Assembly (NCBI GenBank): GCA_943359495.1
Contig: CALRHY010000038.1
Span: forward strand, 1 to 6,974
Direction: 5' to 3'
Source of the DNA: Candidatus Uhrbacteria bacterium RIFOXYB12_FULL_58_10
Lineage (GTDB): Bacteria > Patescibacteriota > Patescibacteriia > 2-12-FULL-57-11
Length of the DNA stretch: 6,974 nucleotides
The notes under the pieces were generated by a model. That model was given only the letters and a program-made list of their open reading frames with translations. It made no database searches and was not told the DNA's origin. How positions within the stretch are numbered: the first letter of the stretch is position 1; each line of letters begins with the position of its first letter. Of the stretch, positions 1-6,610 are shown piece by piece. The position numbers and the translations under genes are program-made.

Positions 1-203
1 CGCTGTTCACTGCTTGGGACGAATGGTCTTATGACCTCCGCGGTTCCACCCAATTTGATCTGCCTGTGCAAACCCACTCTTTTATCGAGATCACGACCCT
101 ATGGGTGAGGTGGTATCAGATCAACCGTCGGCACAGGGACTTCCAGCCACGATCCCCGCTCTCTCTGCCGTCGGCACTGTCCAATTTGTCCTCTCGTCGT
201 GTT
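1..203 (-). promoter_or_regulatory. T-box leader RNA (tRNA-sensing riboswitch), 3' end cut by window edge
   Basis: A T-box leader binds a specific tRNA. Stem I reads the anticodon, and an uncharged 3' end stabilises an antiterminator so that the downstream amino-acid gene is expressed. On the minus strand the sequence folds as expected. The Stem I base is GAGG (193-190) with CCTC (110-107). A middle helix pairs CCGACGGCA (174-166) with TGCCGACGG (133-125), with one A-A mismatch. The conserved distal AG-rich bulge GAGAGAG is at 165-159. The apical helix CGGGGA/TCCCTG (158-153/139-134) is closed by a loop containing GGCTGGAA (147-140 region). An AGTG at 178-175 sits where the AGUA element of the specifier loop is expected. 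The linker can form ACCCA/TGGGT (106-102/76-72). The T-box proper follows at 39-51. The regulated gene and any terminator or Shine-Dalgarno sequestering arm lie left of base 1. The specifier codon is not resolved: CTG, GAT and ACC are candidates in 123-107. Confidence 0.88.
14..53 (-). promoter_or_regulatory. T-box antiterminator with UGGA tRNA-acceptor bulge
   Basis: This is the 3' module of the T-box leader and matches the family consensus AGGGUGGNACCGCG closely (GGGTGGAACCGCG at 51-39). Helix A1 is TTGGG (53-49) with CCCAA (18-14). The seven-base bulge UGGAACC occupies 48-42. Helix A2 is GCG (41-39) with CGT (21-19). The apical part contains GGTC-ATAA-GACC, a small extra hairpin. In known T-boxes the first four bulge bases pair with the tRNA end NCCA. 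UGGA therefore predicts a tRNA with U at position 73. The competing structure is not seen, so control by transcription or by translation cannot be decided here. Confidence 0.9.
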
Positions 204-209
204 ATCCGT

Positions 210-239
210 AGCCTACCGTCTTCTTGGGATGGTTGTCAA
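210..239 (-). promoter_or_regulatory. Promoter of the T-box transcription unit
   Basis: A perfect -35 hexamer TTGACA (239-234) is followed after 18 bases by TAGGCT (215-210), a weak -10. Transcription would begin near 203, about ten bases before the base of T-box Stem I, so the position fits the RNA well. The -35 begins only three bases after the TAG stop (245-243) of the preceding gene. The T-box unit can therefore be transcribed independently of the genes to its right. Confidence 0.6.
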
Positions 240-242
240 AAC

Positions 243-1481
243 CTATTTTGGTTGCTGTACCACAACATCGACGTGATCTTTGAGTGTCGGGATGCTACGC
301 GCCCAGACTGGCGAAAGAGAGACGTCGGCCGAAGCGACAAACGGGAGGCTTTCCAAATACCGCAGCGCATCTTTTGGCGAAAGCCCGACGATCTTATCGA
401 TATCAACAACCTCTGCCGCACCGCGACGCACTGCTTTCCCACCAATCGTCACGCTCACCCGTGCCTTTTTTTCCACAGCATCAGCCTGTTCCAATTTGGC
501 AGCAAGGTGTTCTTGATCGACAGCGATAAGATCTCGCCCGGAACCAATCGATGCACGCAGCCCCGCAGCCGCTGTTTGCCCAAGCGCCATTGGATCGTAG
601 AAGACGCCGACAACATGGACAGAAAGGGAAATGGTATAGCCGTTTTGCGGACTGCCTGGCTTCGCAGTGTTTTCACGCTTCACAATGTTCTGCGTCAAGA
701 AGGAGCCGGCACGCATTTCCGCAACAGGAACAAGGTCGCGTAATTTTAGGGTGGCCTGCGCACCCAACTCTTGGGCATACGCATCAACCACCTGCGCAAC
801 TTCTGCCTCAGTCACCACGGAAACACTCGAAAGGCCTCCCCGCATCGCAGAAAACGATTGTGCGTATGTTTTTTTCTGGAGATCTGTTGCAAGTCCCGGG
901 ATGGTGAACGTAGACGGGGCGATATCCCCCGTTTTTCCTGGCTTGTCGGCACAAACATCAACAAAGGTCTGACCATGAGCCGGAACCGTGATCGTCTTCT
1001 TGATGCGAAACAACACATTGTCTGGCGTCAGCAAACGCGTCGTCGTAACGAGCGGTTGTGCTTTTGATTGATCATTGATGATAGTGACGGATCCGCAAGC
1101 AGTCCCTTCGACCATCGTTGCTGCGGTTCCTGAGGCGACGACGGTTTTTGTCCCGTCGACCACAGTTTCAAAAATATATCCCTGCAACGCGTCCGCCCCC
1201 TTCGGTTCCGGGGTCAGCGATACAGAAAACGTCGTGCTCGCTTGTTCGACTTTCGGCACAATCGTGACCGTGGCGTGAGCAAAAGAAATGTACAAAACAA
1301 AAAACAACGCCAGCACAGAGAGTGTGACAAATGTCGCCGCAATCTTCTTGTACAAAGACAGACGAACCACCGATCCTGGCGCAGACGGACGCCCCGCATG
1401 CCCCTTGCTACGACCGCCGTGCGACGGCAACGCAAACTCATCATCAAAAACGCCGCGATGGGAACGAGAGGAAGGTGCCAT
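243..1481 (-). CDS. Membrane-anchored baseplate-J-like surface protein (412 aa)
   Basis: The protein has a charged, Arg/Gly/Ser-rich cytoplasmic N-terminus (1-46), one hydrophobic helix (about 47-69) and a large C-terminal region that should lie outside the membrane. Residues about 145-197 resemble the Baseplate J/gp47-like family: a TTRLLTPDNVLFRI stretch, then TVPAHG, then a Gly-rich GKTGDIAPS segment. The C-terminal part (about 315-410) has alternating hydrophobic strands and ends with a PVW...IPTL pattern. Two cysteines, C129 and C177, could form a disulfide. Proteins of this design are frequent in Patescibacteria (family knowledge), where their role is unknown; adhesion or envelope assembly is only a guess. 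ATG 1481 is chosen because it starts the well-formed protein. An upstream extension to 1616 would run through intergenic repeats and the candidate promoter. No Shine-Dalgarno is visible. The gene lies 153 bases downstream of dnaE on the same strand. Confidence 0.72.
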   Translation of the reverse strand: MAPSSRSHRGVFDDEFALPSHGGRSKGHAGRPSAPGSVVRLSLYKKIAATFVTLSVLALFFVLYISFAHATVTIVPKVEQASTTFSVSLTPEPKGADALQGYIFETVVDGTKTVVASGTAATMVEGTACGSVTIINDQSKAQPLVTTTRLLTPDNVLFRIKKTITVPAHGQTFVDVCADKPGKTGDIAPSTFTIPGLATDLQKKTYAQSFSAMRGGLSSVSVVTEAEVAQVVDAYAQELGAQATLKLRDLVPVAEMRAGSFLTQNIVKRENTAKPGSPQNGYTISLSVHVVGVFYDPMALGQTAAAGLRASIGSGRDLIAVDQEHLAAKLEQADAVEKKARVSVTIGGKAVRRGAAEVVDIDKIVGLSPKDALRYLESLPFVASADVSLSPVWARSIPTLKDHVDVVVQQPK

Positions 1482-1503
1482 AGAAAAATCGTAATGTAAT
1501 TCT

Positions 1504-1512
1504 ATGATAGCA
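1504..1512 (-). promoter_or_regulatory. Extended -10 promoter for the baseplate-J-like gene
   Basis: TGC-TATCAT (1512-1504) is a good extended -10 element, with transcription expected near 1497, about 16 bases before ATG 1481. No convincing -35 is present; the nearest weak match is TTCGCA with a 19-base spacer. The site lies just beyond the repeat cluster. This gene may thus have its own promoter in addition to any read-through from dnaE. Confidence 0.42.
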
Positions 1513-1530
1513 CAGAACGCGGATCGGATG

Positions 1531-1628
1531 CGAAACGCAAAACGCGTAACGCGCATCAGGTGCTGCGAAACTCGAAACGCGTAACACGAAACGCCGACAG
1601 GATTCGCATTACGCATTTCGTGTTTCGC
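1531..1628. repeat. Three copies of a GAAAC/GTAAC intergenic repeat
   Basis: Copy 1 (1531-1553) and copy 2 (1566-1588) are direct repeats identical at 20 of 23 positions, built on CGAAAC followed by AAACGCGTAAC. A third copy lies inverted at 1603-1628. The cluster is restricted to the space between dnaE and the next gene. Copy 1 is also flanked by the short inverted repeat GATGCG (1527-1532) and CGCATC (1552-1557). There are no CRISPR-like spacers of even length and no open reading frame. The copies look like a degenerate, REP-like intergenic family. Confidence 0.7.
1565..1628 (-). other. Long stem-loop just after the dnaE stop codon
   Basis: Arms 1603-1628 and 1565-1590 pair over 26 positions with a 12-base loop (1591-1602). 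Twenty-two positions are Watson-Crick. On the minus-strand RNA three of the four exceptions are G-U wobbles and one is A-A. On the plus strand the same three would be A-C mismatches. The stem starts seven bases after the dnaE TGA. No T-run follows it, so it is not a standard Rho-independent terminator. A role in 3'-end protection or in processing between dnaE and the next gene is an inference. Confidence 0.6.
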
Positions 1629-1634
1629 TTTCTG

Positions 1635-4600
1635 TCACGCTCCCACTCCCTGCACCGATTCCGCGCCGACGATGGCAGCGATGTCGCGGCGCGTTGGGTC
1701 ATCTAAAGAAATACGGAAGGGGGTTTCAATACGCCGTTCTGCGCCGTTCTGGCCAACAACAATCACCACACGCGTTTCGCCAGGATGCGCTTCAAAAATA
1801 CGCCGAAGTGCGGCGAGGCGCGCCGGATCAGGTTCGCCGTGGACACGGACGGAAACGGAGGACAATTCTACTGCCGCCGCGGATGCTGCCCAATTCCCGC
1901 TCTGTAACGCTGCCAGTGCATCACGCGCTGTTTCGGCAGAGACAGCGATGGCGCGCTGGGCGAGAAAGCGAATTTCGTCTTCTTTTTCCGAACGACGCCC
2001 CATCACCAAGAGTGTCACGCCTTCGCGCCAGACACCGACATCCGCTGCCAACACTTTTGGAAACACCACGACTTCGACGTTCGACAATCCATCATCAATC
2101 GTCCCGAACAGCATCGGGTCGCCATTTTTGGTCACGACCGATTTTGGTGTCTGCCACACGCCGCCGATAACCACATACTGCTTGCGGTCCAGAGTATTCA
2201 ACAAACGAATGGGCGTGAGCCCCTCGGTCACGACTGCAGTGATCGCATCAAATGGGTGGCTCGAAACATACATCCCGAGCAATTCTTTTTCCCACGCCAA
2301 CTTCATCTGCTCTGCCGCCGGAGCCACATCGCGCAACCGAAACGTCGTCGTTGGCCCGACCGCCGGTGCAAAAGCAAAAAGTGATGACTGCCCGGAGAGC
2401 GCCATGGCCGCAGCCTCCTTATTCCGTCGTAACAATTCTTCGATGTTTTCGAGATGCAAATTGCGTTCACCAAACCGCTCTAACGCACCGGACTTAATCA
2501 ACGCTTCTAAAGATTTCCGGTTGCAGTGTTTGGAATCAATGCGCGTGATGCAATCTTCCAAATCCGTAAACGGACCCTTGGCGTCGCGCTCAGCAATAAT
2601 CGCACGGACCGTATCTTCACCCAAGTTCTTGATGGCAAGCAATCCAAAACGAATATTCACATCATCAACCACCGTAAACGTCGCGCGGGATTCGTTCACA
2701 TCCGGTGGCAACACAGCGATGCCCATGCGTCGACATTCGGCGATTGCTTCGGCAACAGTGTCCATGTCGCCCGATTCCGCAGTCAGCACCGCGGTCATGT
2801 ACTCGGCTGGAAAATTGGCTTTGAGGTAGGCGGTCTGATACGCCACGATTGCATAGCTTGCCGCGTGTGCTTTGTTGAATCCGTAGGCAGCAAACGGTTC
2901 GATCAGTTTCCACAACTCAGTAATTTTCACCTCGGTCATGCCATTTTTGATGCAGCCGGAAAAGAACTTTTCTTTTTGTGCAGCCATCTCTTTAGGAATT
3001 TTCTTTCCCATCGCTTTACGCAATTTGTCCGCCTCTTCCCAGTTGTAGCCCGCGAGATGAATGGCAGTGAGCAACACATCATCCTGATAGGTAATGATCC
3101 CGTACGACATCGACAAAATTTCCTTCATGCGCGGGTCGAGGACGCGCACTAACTTTGGATTTTTTTTGCGACGGATGTATTCGGGAATTGAATCGATCGG
3201 GCCAGGACGATACAAGGCAACCATGGCCATGATGTCAAAAATGGTCGCCGGTTCCAGTTCCATCAAATACCGCGTCATACCGTCGCCACCGAGCTGAAAG
3301 AGTCCTGTCGTCTCGCCGCGCGCTAACAGTTGGTATGTCTTCTTGTCGTCAAGCGGCAAGGTATCTAAGTTGATCACGACAGCGCGGCGGTCGCGAATCA
3401 ATTCCACCGCATATCCCAAAATGGACAAGTTGCGAATACCAAGAAAATCCATCTTCAAAATGCCGGATTGTTCCGAGGCGTGCATGTCGTACTGGGTGAT
3501 CAACTTCTCGCCTCCCGGTTCACGCTGCAGCGGCATGTAGTCAGTCAGCGCGGTTGGGGCGATCACCACACCAGCGGCGTGGACAGAAATATGGCGAGCA
3601 CAGCCTTCGATTTTTTGAGCAACATCAAGCACACGATGGACATCCGGTTCGCTGGTATAGGCAGCGCGCAACTCCGCCGATACTTCCTTAGCCTTTTCAA
3701 TCGTCATCGGAAAGCCTTGGCTGCCCATCGGAATCATTTTCGAAATGCGGTCGCCAAACGAGTATGGGAAAGCCAGGGCCCGGCAGACATCACGGACCGC
3801 AGCACGCGCGGCCATCGTCCCAAAGGTACAGATCTGGGCAACGTGATCCCAACCGTATTTTTCGGAGACGTAAGCAATGACTTCGTCGCGCCGATTATCA
3901 GCGAAGTCCATATCAATATCCGGCGGCGACGGACGGAAGGGATTCAAAAAACGTTCAAACGGCAATTTATAATCCAACGGATTCACGGTCGTAATCCCAA
4001 TGGCGTACGAGGCGAGCGACCCTGCAGCCGAACCACGCGTCGTAGAAATGATACCGCGACTCCGTGCCCACAACGTATATTCGGCGACCGTCAAAAAATA
4101 CGGGGCGTATCCCTTGGTCCCAATGATCCCCAATTCATACTCCAAACGATCAATGACCTCTTGCGTCAATGGATCACTAATCTTTTCTTTCAACCCTTGA
4201 TAGGCACGCTCGGTCAAGACTTCGAGCGCCGTCTTTCCTTCGGGTAAATCAACGCGCGAAAAATTCCACTTGCCCAGTTCAAGGATCAGTTGGCAACGCT
4301 CGGCAATACGAACGCTCTGCTCGATCGCTTCCGGATGGTCCGGGAAACAAGCGATCATGTCTTCGGTGGAAGAAAGCGAGTAATCGACATCGCGCATAGT
4401 CATGCGGGTCGGGTCTTCCACCGTCTTGTTGCCGCCGATACAGACCATCAAATCCTGCGCCTCGCGATCATCAGGGGAAATATAATGACAATCTTTTGTG
4501 GCAACGCACGGGATCCCCAATTTTTCCGACAATGCAAAAATCTTTTCATTCGCATCCATCTGCAATGGAAGATCCGGATGTCCTTGGACTTCCAAGAAAA

Positions 4601-5111
4601 AAGAATCCTTGCCAAAAATCTCCTGCATCTCTGTGCAAAACGCCGTCGCCTTTTCTTCTTCGCCATGCTGCAGCGCGCGCGAGAGTTCGCTGTTCAAACA
4701 GCCAGAGAGCGCAATGATCCCTTCGTGATGCGCCCGCAAAAAATCACGGTCGACACGAGGCTTGTAGTAAAACCCATCGAGGTGCGCCGCGGTCGTGATC
4801 TGGATCAGATTTTTATAGCCAGCAAGATTCTCGGCAAGCAAGGTGAAATGCGTCGGACGGTCGTCGATGCGCGGCCGGCGGTCGTGCATCCCGTGCTGCG
4901 CAAGGTAAATCTCAATCCCAATGATCGGCTTGATCCCCTGCTTGGTACATTCTTCGTAAAATTCGATCGCCCCGTACATGGCGCCGTGGTCGGTCAATGC
5001 CAACGCATCCATCCCCATTTCTTTGGCGCGTCTCACCAAATCCGGGATCTTTCCCACTGCATCAAGCAGGCTATAGTGCGAATGGACATGCAAGTGGACG
5101 AATTTCCCCAT
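1635..5111 (-). CDS. dnaE: DNA polymerase III subunit alpha (replicative polymerase)
   Basis: This is the catalytic subunit of the chromosomal replicase, polymerising dNTPs on the template with the sliding clamp. The 1158 residues match the usual DnaE length. The N-terminal PHP domain (about 4-215) keeps the metal-binding pattern: HLHVH at 6-10, TDHG at 40-43, E67, H88, SGC at 136-138 and D207/H209. The polymerase core has PDIDMDF (catalytic D400 and D402) and KMDFLG (third aspartate D555), followed by the QDDVLL and FNKAHAASYA segments of the fingers/palm (676-754). A helix-hairpin-helix-like region is at about 820-880, an OB-fold at about 978-1050 and a C-terminal domain at about 1085-1155. 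No intein or frameshift is seen. ATG 5111 (MGKFVHLHVH) is preferred over an in-frame TTG at 5117. No Shine-Dalgarno is visible. A terminator in the leader (5152-5183) may affect its expression. Confidence 0.97.
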   Translation of the reverse strand: MGKFVHLHVHSHYSLLDAVGKIPDLVRRAKEMGMDALALTDHGAMYGAIEFYEECTKQGIKPIIGIEIYLAQHGMHDRRPRIDDRPTHFTLLAENLAGYKNLIQITTAAHLDGFYYKPRVDRDFLRAHHEGIIALSGCLNSELSRALQHGEEEKATAFCTEMQEIFGKDSFFLEVQGHPDLPLQMDANEKIFALSEKLGIPCVATKDCHYISPDDREAQDLMVCIGGNKTVEDPTRMTMRDVDYSLSSTEDMIACFPDHPEAIEQSVRIAERCQLILELGKWNFSRVDLPEGKTALEVLTERAYQGLKEKISDPLTQEVIDRLEYELGIIGTKGYAPYFLTVAEYTLWARSRGIISTTRGSAAGSLASYAIGITTVNPLDYKLPFERFLNPFRPSPPDIDMDFADNRRDEVIAYVSEKYGWDHVAQICTFGTMAARAAVRDVCRALAFPYSFGDRISKMIPMGSQGFPMTIEKAKEVSAELRAAYTSEPDVHRVLDVAQKIEGCARHISVHAAGVVIAPTALTDYMPLQREPGGEKLITQYDMHASEQSGILKMDFLGIRNLSILGYAVELIRDRRAVVINLDTLPLDDKKTYQLLARGETTGLFQLGGDGMTRYLMELEPATIFDIMAMVALYRPGPIDSIPEYIRRKKNPKLVRVLDPRMKEILSMSYGIITYQDDVLLTAIHLAGYNWEEADKLRKAMGKKIPKEMAAQKEKFFSGCIKNGMTEVKITELWKLIEPFAAYGFNKAHAASYAIVAYQTAYLKANFPAEYMTAVLTAESGDMDTVAEAIAECRRMGIAVLPPDVNESRATFTVVDDVNIRFGLLAIKNLGEDTVRAIIAERDAKGPFTDLEDCITRIDSKHCNRKSLEALIKSGALERFGERNLHLENIEELLRRNKEAAAMALSGQSSLFAFAPAVGPTTTFRLRDVAPAAEQMKLAWEKELLGMYVSSHPFDAITAVVTEGLTPIRLLNTLDRKQYVVIGGVWQTPKSVVTKNGDPMLFGTIDDGLSNVEVVVFPKVLAADVGVWREGVTLLVMGRRSEKEDEIRFLAQRAIAVSAETARDALAALQSGNWAASAAAVELSSVSVRVHGEPDPARLAALRRIFEAHPGETRVVIVVGQNGAERRIETPFRISLDDPTRRDIAAIVGAESVQGVGA

Positions 5112-5151
5112 AGCCAAAAAATGACAACAGGGCCAGCGTACCCGATCGGAG

Positions 5152-5183
5152 AAAAAAAGAAAGACCCGGGACTCCCCGGGCCC
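5152..5183 (-). terminator. Rho-independent terminator within the dnaE leader
   Basis: On the minus strand CCCGGG (5180-5175), loop GAGT and CCCGGG (5170-5165) form a six-pair all-GC stem. G-U, G-C and G-U pairs below it extend the stem to nine. TCTTTCTTTTTTT (5164-5152) follows. The plus strand has no T-run after the stem, so the terminator is directional. It lies only about 40 bases before the dnaE start and points into dnaE. It therefore ends either a short upstream transcript or a fraction of dnaE transcripts. Confidence 0.82.
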
Positions 5184-5198
5184 AAACCACCATTCTTG

Positions 5199-5240
5199 TT
5201 ACTGCATTTCCAAGACCACAAGCCGTTCTTCGTGATCCAT
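5199..5240 (-). other. Possible short ORF or gene remnant before the terminator
   Basis: ATG 5240 to TAA 5199 encodes MDHEERLVVLEMQ, and the stop is 16 bases before the terminator stem. The same frame stays open upstream as EQVGVAI before meeting a TGA. A neighbouring frame beginning at a GTG (about 5285) reads VTFDELAA directly upstream. One base change in length would join the two into a plausible tail of about 30 residues. It could be a leader peptide, a decayed small gene, or chance. I recognise no family. Confidence 0.15.
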
Positions 5241-5319
5241 AATTGCCACACCAACCTGTTCTGCGCAGCAAGTTCATCAAAAGTCACGTTGTGATAAACC
5301 AAGTGGGAACGGCGTGTTG

Positions 5320-5328
5320 TGTTAACAT
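5320..5328 (+). promoter_or_regulatory. Extended -10 promoter of the membrane glycosyltransferase gene
   Basis: TGT-TAACAT (5320-5328) is an extended -10 with no clear -35 at 5300-5305. The predicted start point is near 5335, one or two bases before ATG 5337, which would give a leaderless or nearly leaderless mRNA. The only Shine-Dalgarno-like string, GAAAG, lies three bases from the ATG, too close to work normally. Confidence 0.38.
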
Positions 5329-5331
5329 GAA

Positions 5332-5359
5332 AGCATATGGATCCCCTTTCCTGGCTCAA
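5332..5359 (-). promoter_or_regulatory. Candidate minus-strand promoter for the dnaE leader
   Basis: TTGAGC (5359-5354), a 16-base spacer and TATGCT (5337-5332) make a moderate sigma-70-type match, each box with four of six consensus bases. Transcription would start near 5325, giving dnaE a leader of about 215 bases that includes the terminator. The site overlaps the start of the divergent gene and abuts its -10. No better promoter was found between the terminator and ATG 5111; TACGCT near 5134 is weak. Confidence 0.25.
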
Positions 5360-6584
5360 ACGCCGTGGTGTGTCAGTCACACTCATCCTTCTGTTCCTCT
5401 GTGGTTGCCTCGCTCTCATCACCTTTCGCCAACAAGGTTTTCTTTCGATAGACCAACGCGGCCTTTTTTTCGCCTACGGGCAAAACGCCCAGACAACCAC
5501 CTTCGGCCACACTATTGAGTACCCAATCGGCGCCTGGTATTTCTTCCGTGCTTGCACAATCCTCGCAATGTGGACTGCTCCTTTTTTTGAAAATGCCTTC
5601 CAAGGATTCGCCTTCTTTTTTAGTCTGAGCATCGCCGTCGCATACGCAGCAATGTGGGTGCTTTGCGTTTGGTGGATCGCGCCGCGTCGCCCTCAAGAAG
5701 AGCTTTTGATTGGAATTGCATTCCTCGTCTTTTTCGTTGCAGCAAATCCCTATCTTGTTCTCAGTACATTCGACGTCCTGCCAATTCTTTGTCTATTGGG
5801 AAGCATGACCCTGCTGTTACGACGACGAGATGTAGCAAGTGCAATCCTTCTTGGTATTGCTATTTCGATCAAATGGTTTCCCGGCGTCTTTCTCCCCCTC
5901 GCGCTTCTGTTTCTTTTTCAAAACACTCGCCGCCTTCCCTGGAAATATGCGGTGACGGTTGCACTAACCATTCTTTTTCTTGTCCTTGCTGGCTCGCACT
6001 GGCTCCCCCTCTCACTCCAATATGCCAGCCTCCACTATCAAGGAGAACGCGGCATTCATATTGAAAGCATCTATGGAAATATATTGATGATTGCAGAACG
6101 CATCCGTCCGTCGCTTGAAATCAACACCGAATATCGCTGGCAAGCATTTCATTTGAACGGAAGAGTACCAACACTCGTTGCACCGATCACAACAATTGTC
6201 CTGCTTGGTTCGCTTCTGTTCGTCTACGCGAGCGCGTGGAAAAAAAAACAAAAAGACGAGCAGTGGCTCCTGCGTTATACTCTGCTAGCAACCATGGCAT
6301 TTTTTCTTTTCAACAAAGTTCTCTCAGGACAATTCGTATTTTGGGGATTTCCATTCTTACTTCTCTGCGTCTGGAAAGAACGACCAATTGTTCGTTGGAT
6401 AATTCTTGGGGCGTACACAATCGCAGCAGCGCTCTATCCTGTCCTGATTATTTGGCAGGTTCCTTTCGTCCACTTTGCAGCGTTTCCTTTGCTGATCCTG
6501 ACACTACGAAACGGCATATTACTTGCACTCTTTTTTCTCCTTGGACTCCAACTCATGCCTACAACAAACAAAAACGCCCCGTAA
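5337..6584 (+). CDS. Polytopic GT-C glycosyltransferase, GT87/DUF2029-like (415 aa)
   Basis: This integral membrane protein has about ten to twelve hydrophobic helices, the first at about 11-30. The pattern fits GT-C enzymes of the GT87/DUF2029 type, which move sugars from polyprenyl-phosphate donors to envelope glycans or lipids on the outer face of the membrane. An aspartate (D39) lies just after helix 1, where the catalytic acid of the family usually sits. A YP pair follows at 62-63. A K-W-F-P motif at 179-182 starts a helix, RGIHIESIYGN is at 238-248, and NKVLSGQFVFW at 326-336 resembles the conserved K-x-x-S-x-Q-[YF] helix. The sugar and acceptor cannot be predicted. It is divergent from dnaE and convergent with the small membrane protein gene, so it is probably monocistronic. 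Its coding sequence is visibly richer in T than dnaE. The start is set by the ATG behind the extended -10. Family assignment is by motif pattern only. Confidence 0.7.
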   Translation: MDPLSWLKRRGVSVTLILLFLCGCLALITFRQQGFLSIDQRGLFFAYGQNAQTTTFGHTIEYPIGAWYFFRACTILAMWTAPFFENAFQGFAFFFSLSIAVAYAAMWVLCVWWIAPRRPQEELLIGIAFLVFFVAANPYLVLSTFDVLPILCLLGSMTLLLRRRDVASAILLGIAISIKWFPGVFLPLALLFLFQNTRRLPWKYAVTVALTILFLVLAGSHWLPLSLQYASLHYQGERGIHIESIYGNILMIAERIRPSLEINTEYRWQAFHLNGRVPTLVAPITTIVLLGSLLFVYASAWKKKQKDEQWLLRYTLLATMAFFLFNKVLSGQFVFWGFPFLLLCVWKERPIVRWIILGAYTIAAALYPVLIIWQVPFVHFAAFPLLILTLRNGILLALFFLLGLQLMPTTNKNAP

Positions 6585-6598
6585 AACAGTGCGTTTTT
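6570..6598. terminator. Bidirectional terminator between convergent genes
   Basis: AAAAACGC (6570-6577) and GCGTTTTT (6591-6598) are perfect inverted arms around a 13-base loop. T-runs end the hairpin on both strands, and on the minus strand GTTTGTTG follows as well. It overlaps the TAA (6582-6584) of the glycosyltransferase gene in its loop and lies 12 bases beyond the stop of the convergent gene, so it can serve both. Confidence 0.75.
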
Positions 6599-6610
6599 CT
6601 ACTCATTTCC

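Noticed and set aside
125..175. Direct repeat GTGCCGACGG (175-166 and 134-125 region)
   Set aside because: The two copies are the arms of the T-box Stem I middle helix; CCGACGG is nearly self-complementary, so the repeat is a result of base pairing.
66..743. 225-codon plus-strand open frame across the left end
   Set aside because: It runs antisense through the T-box leader and the 3' part of the baseplate-J-like gene. The peptide is Arg/His/Cys-rich without domains, as expected of a shadow frame.
1482..1616. N-terminal extension of the baseplate-J-like gene
   Set aside because: It would translate the repeats and the extended -10. The extra residues are repeat-derived (FRV, FAFRIRS) and unrelated to the protein's charged N-terminus.
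1526..1628. CRISPR-like array
   Set aside because: Only three short degenerate copies, one inverted, with uneven spacing and no spacers.
1672..2829. 385-codon plus-strand open frame antisense to dnaE
   Set aside because: Ser/Arg/Thr-rich low-quality peptide opposite a clearly conserved DnaE region; explained by dnaE codon usage.
5112..5117. TTG start for dnaE two codons upstream
   Set aside because: The ATG at 5111 gives the canonical DnaE N-terminus directly, and there is no ribosome site favouring TTG.
4290..5294. 334-codon plus-strand open frame antisense to the dnaE PHP region
   Set aside because: Opposes the most conserved N-terminal DnaE motifs and runs through the terminator; no recognisable family.
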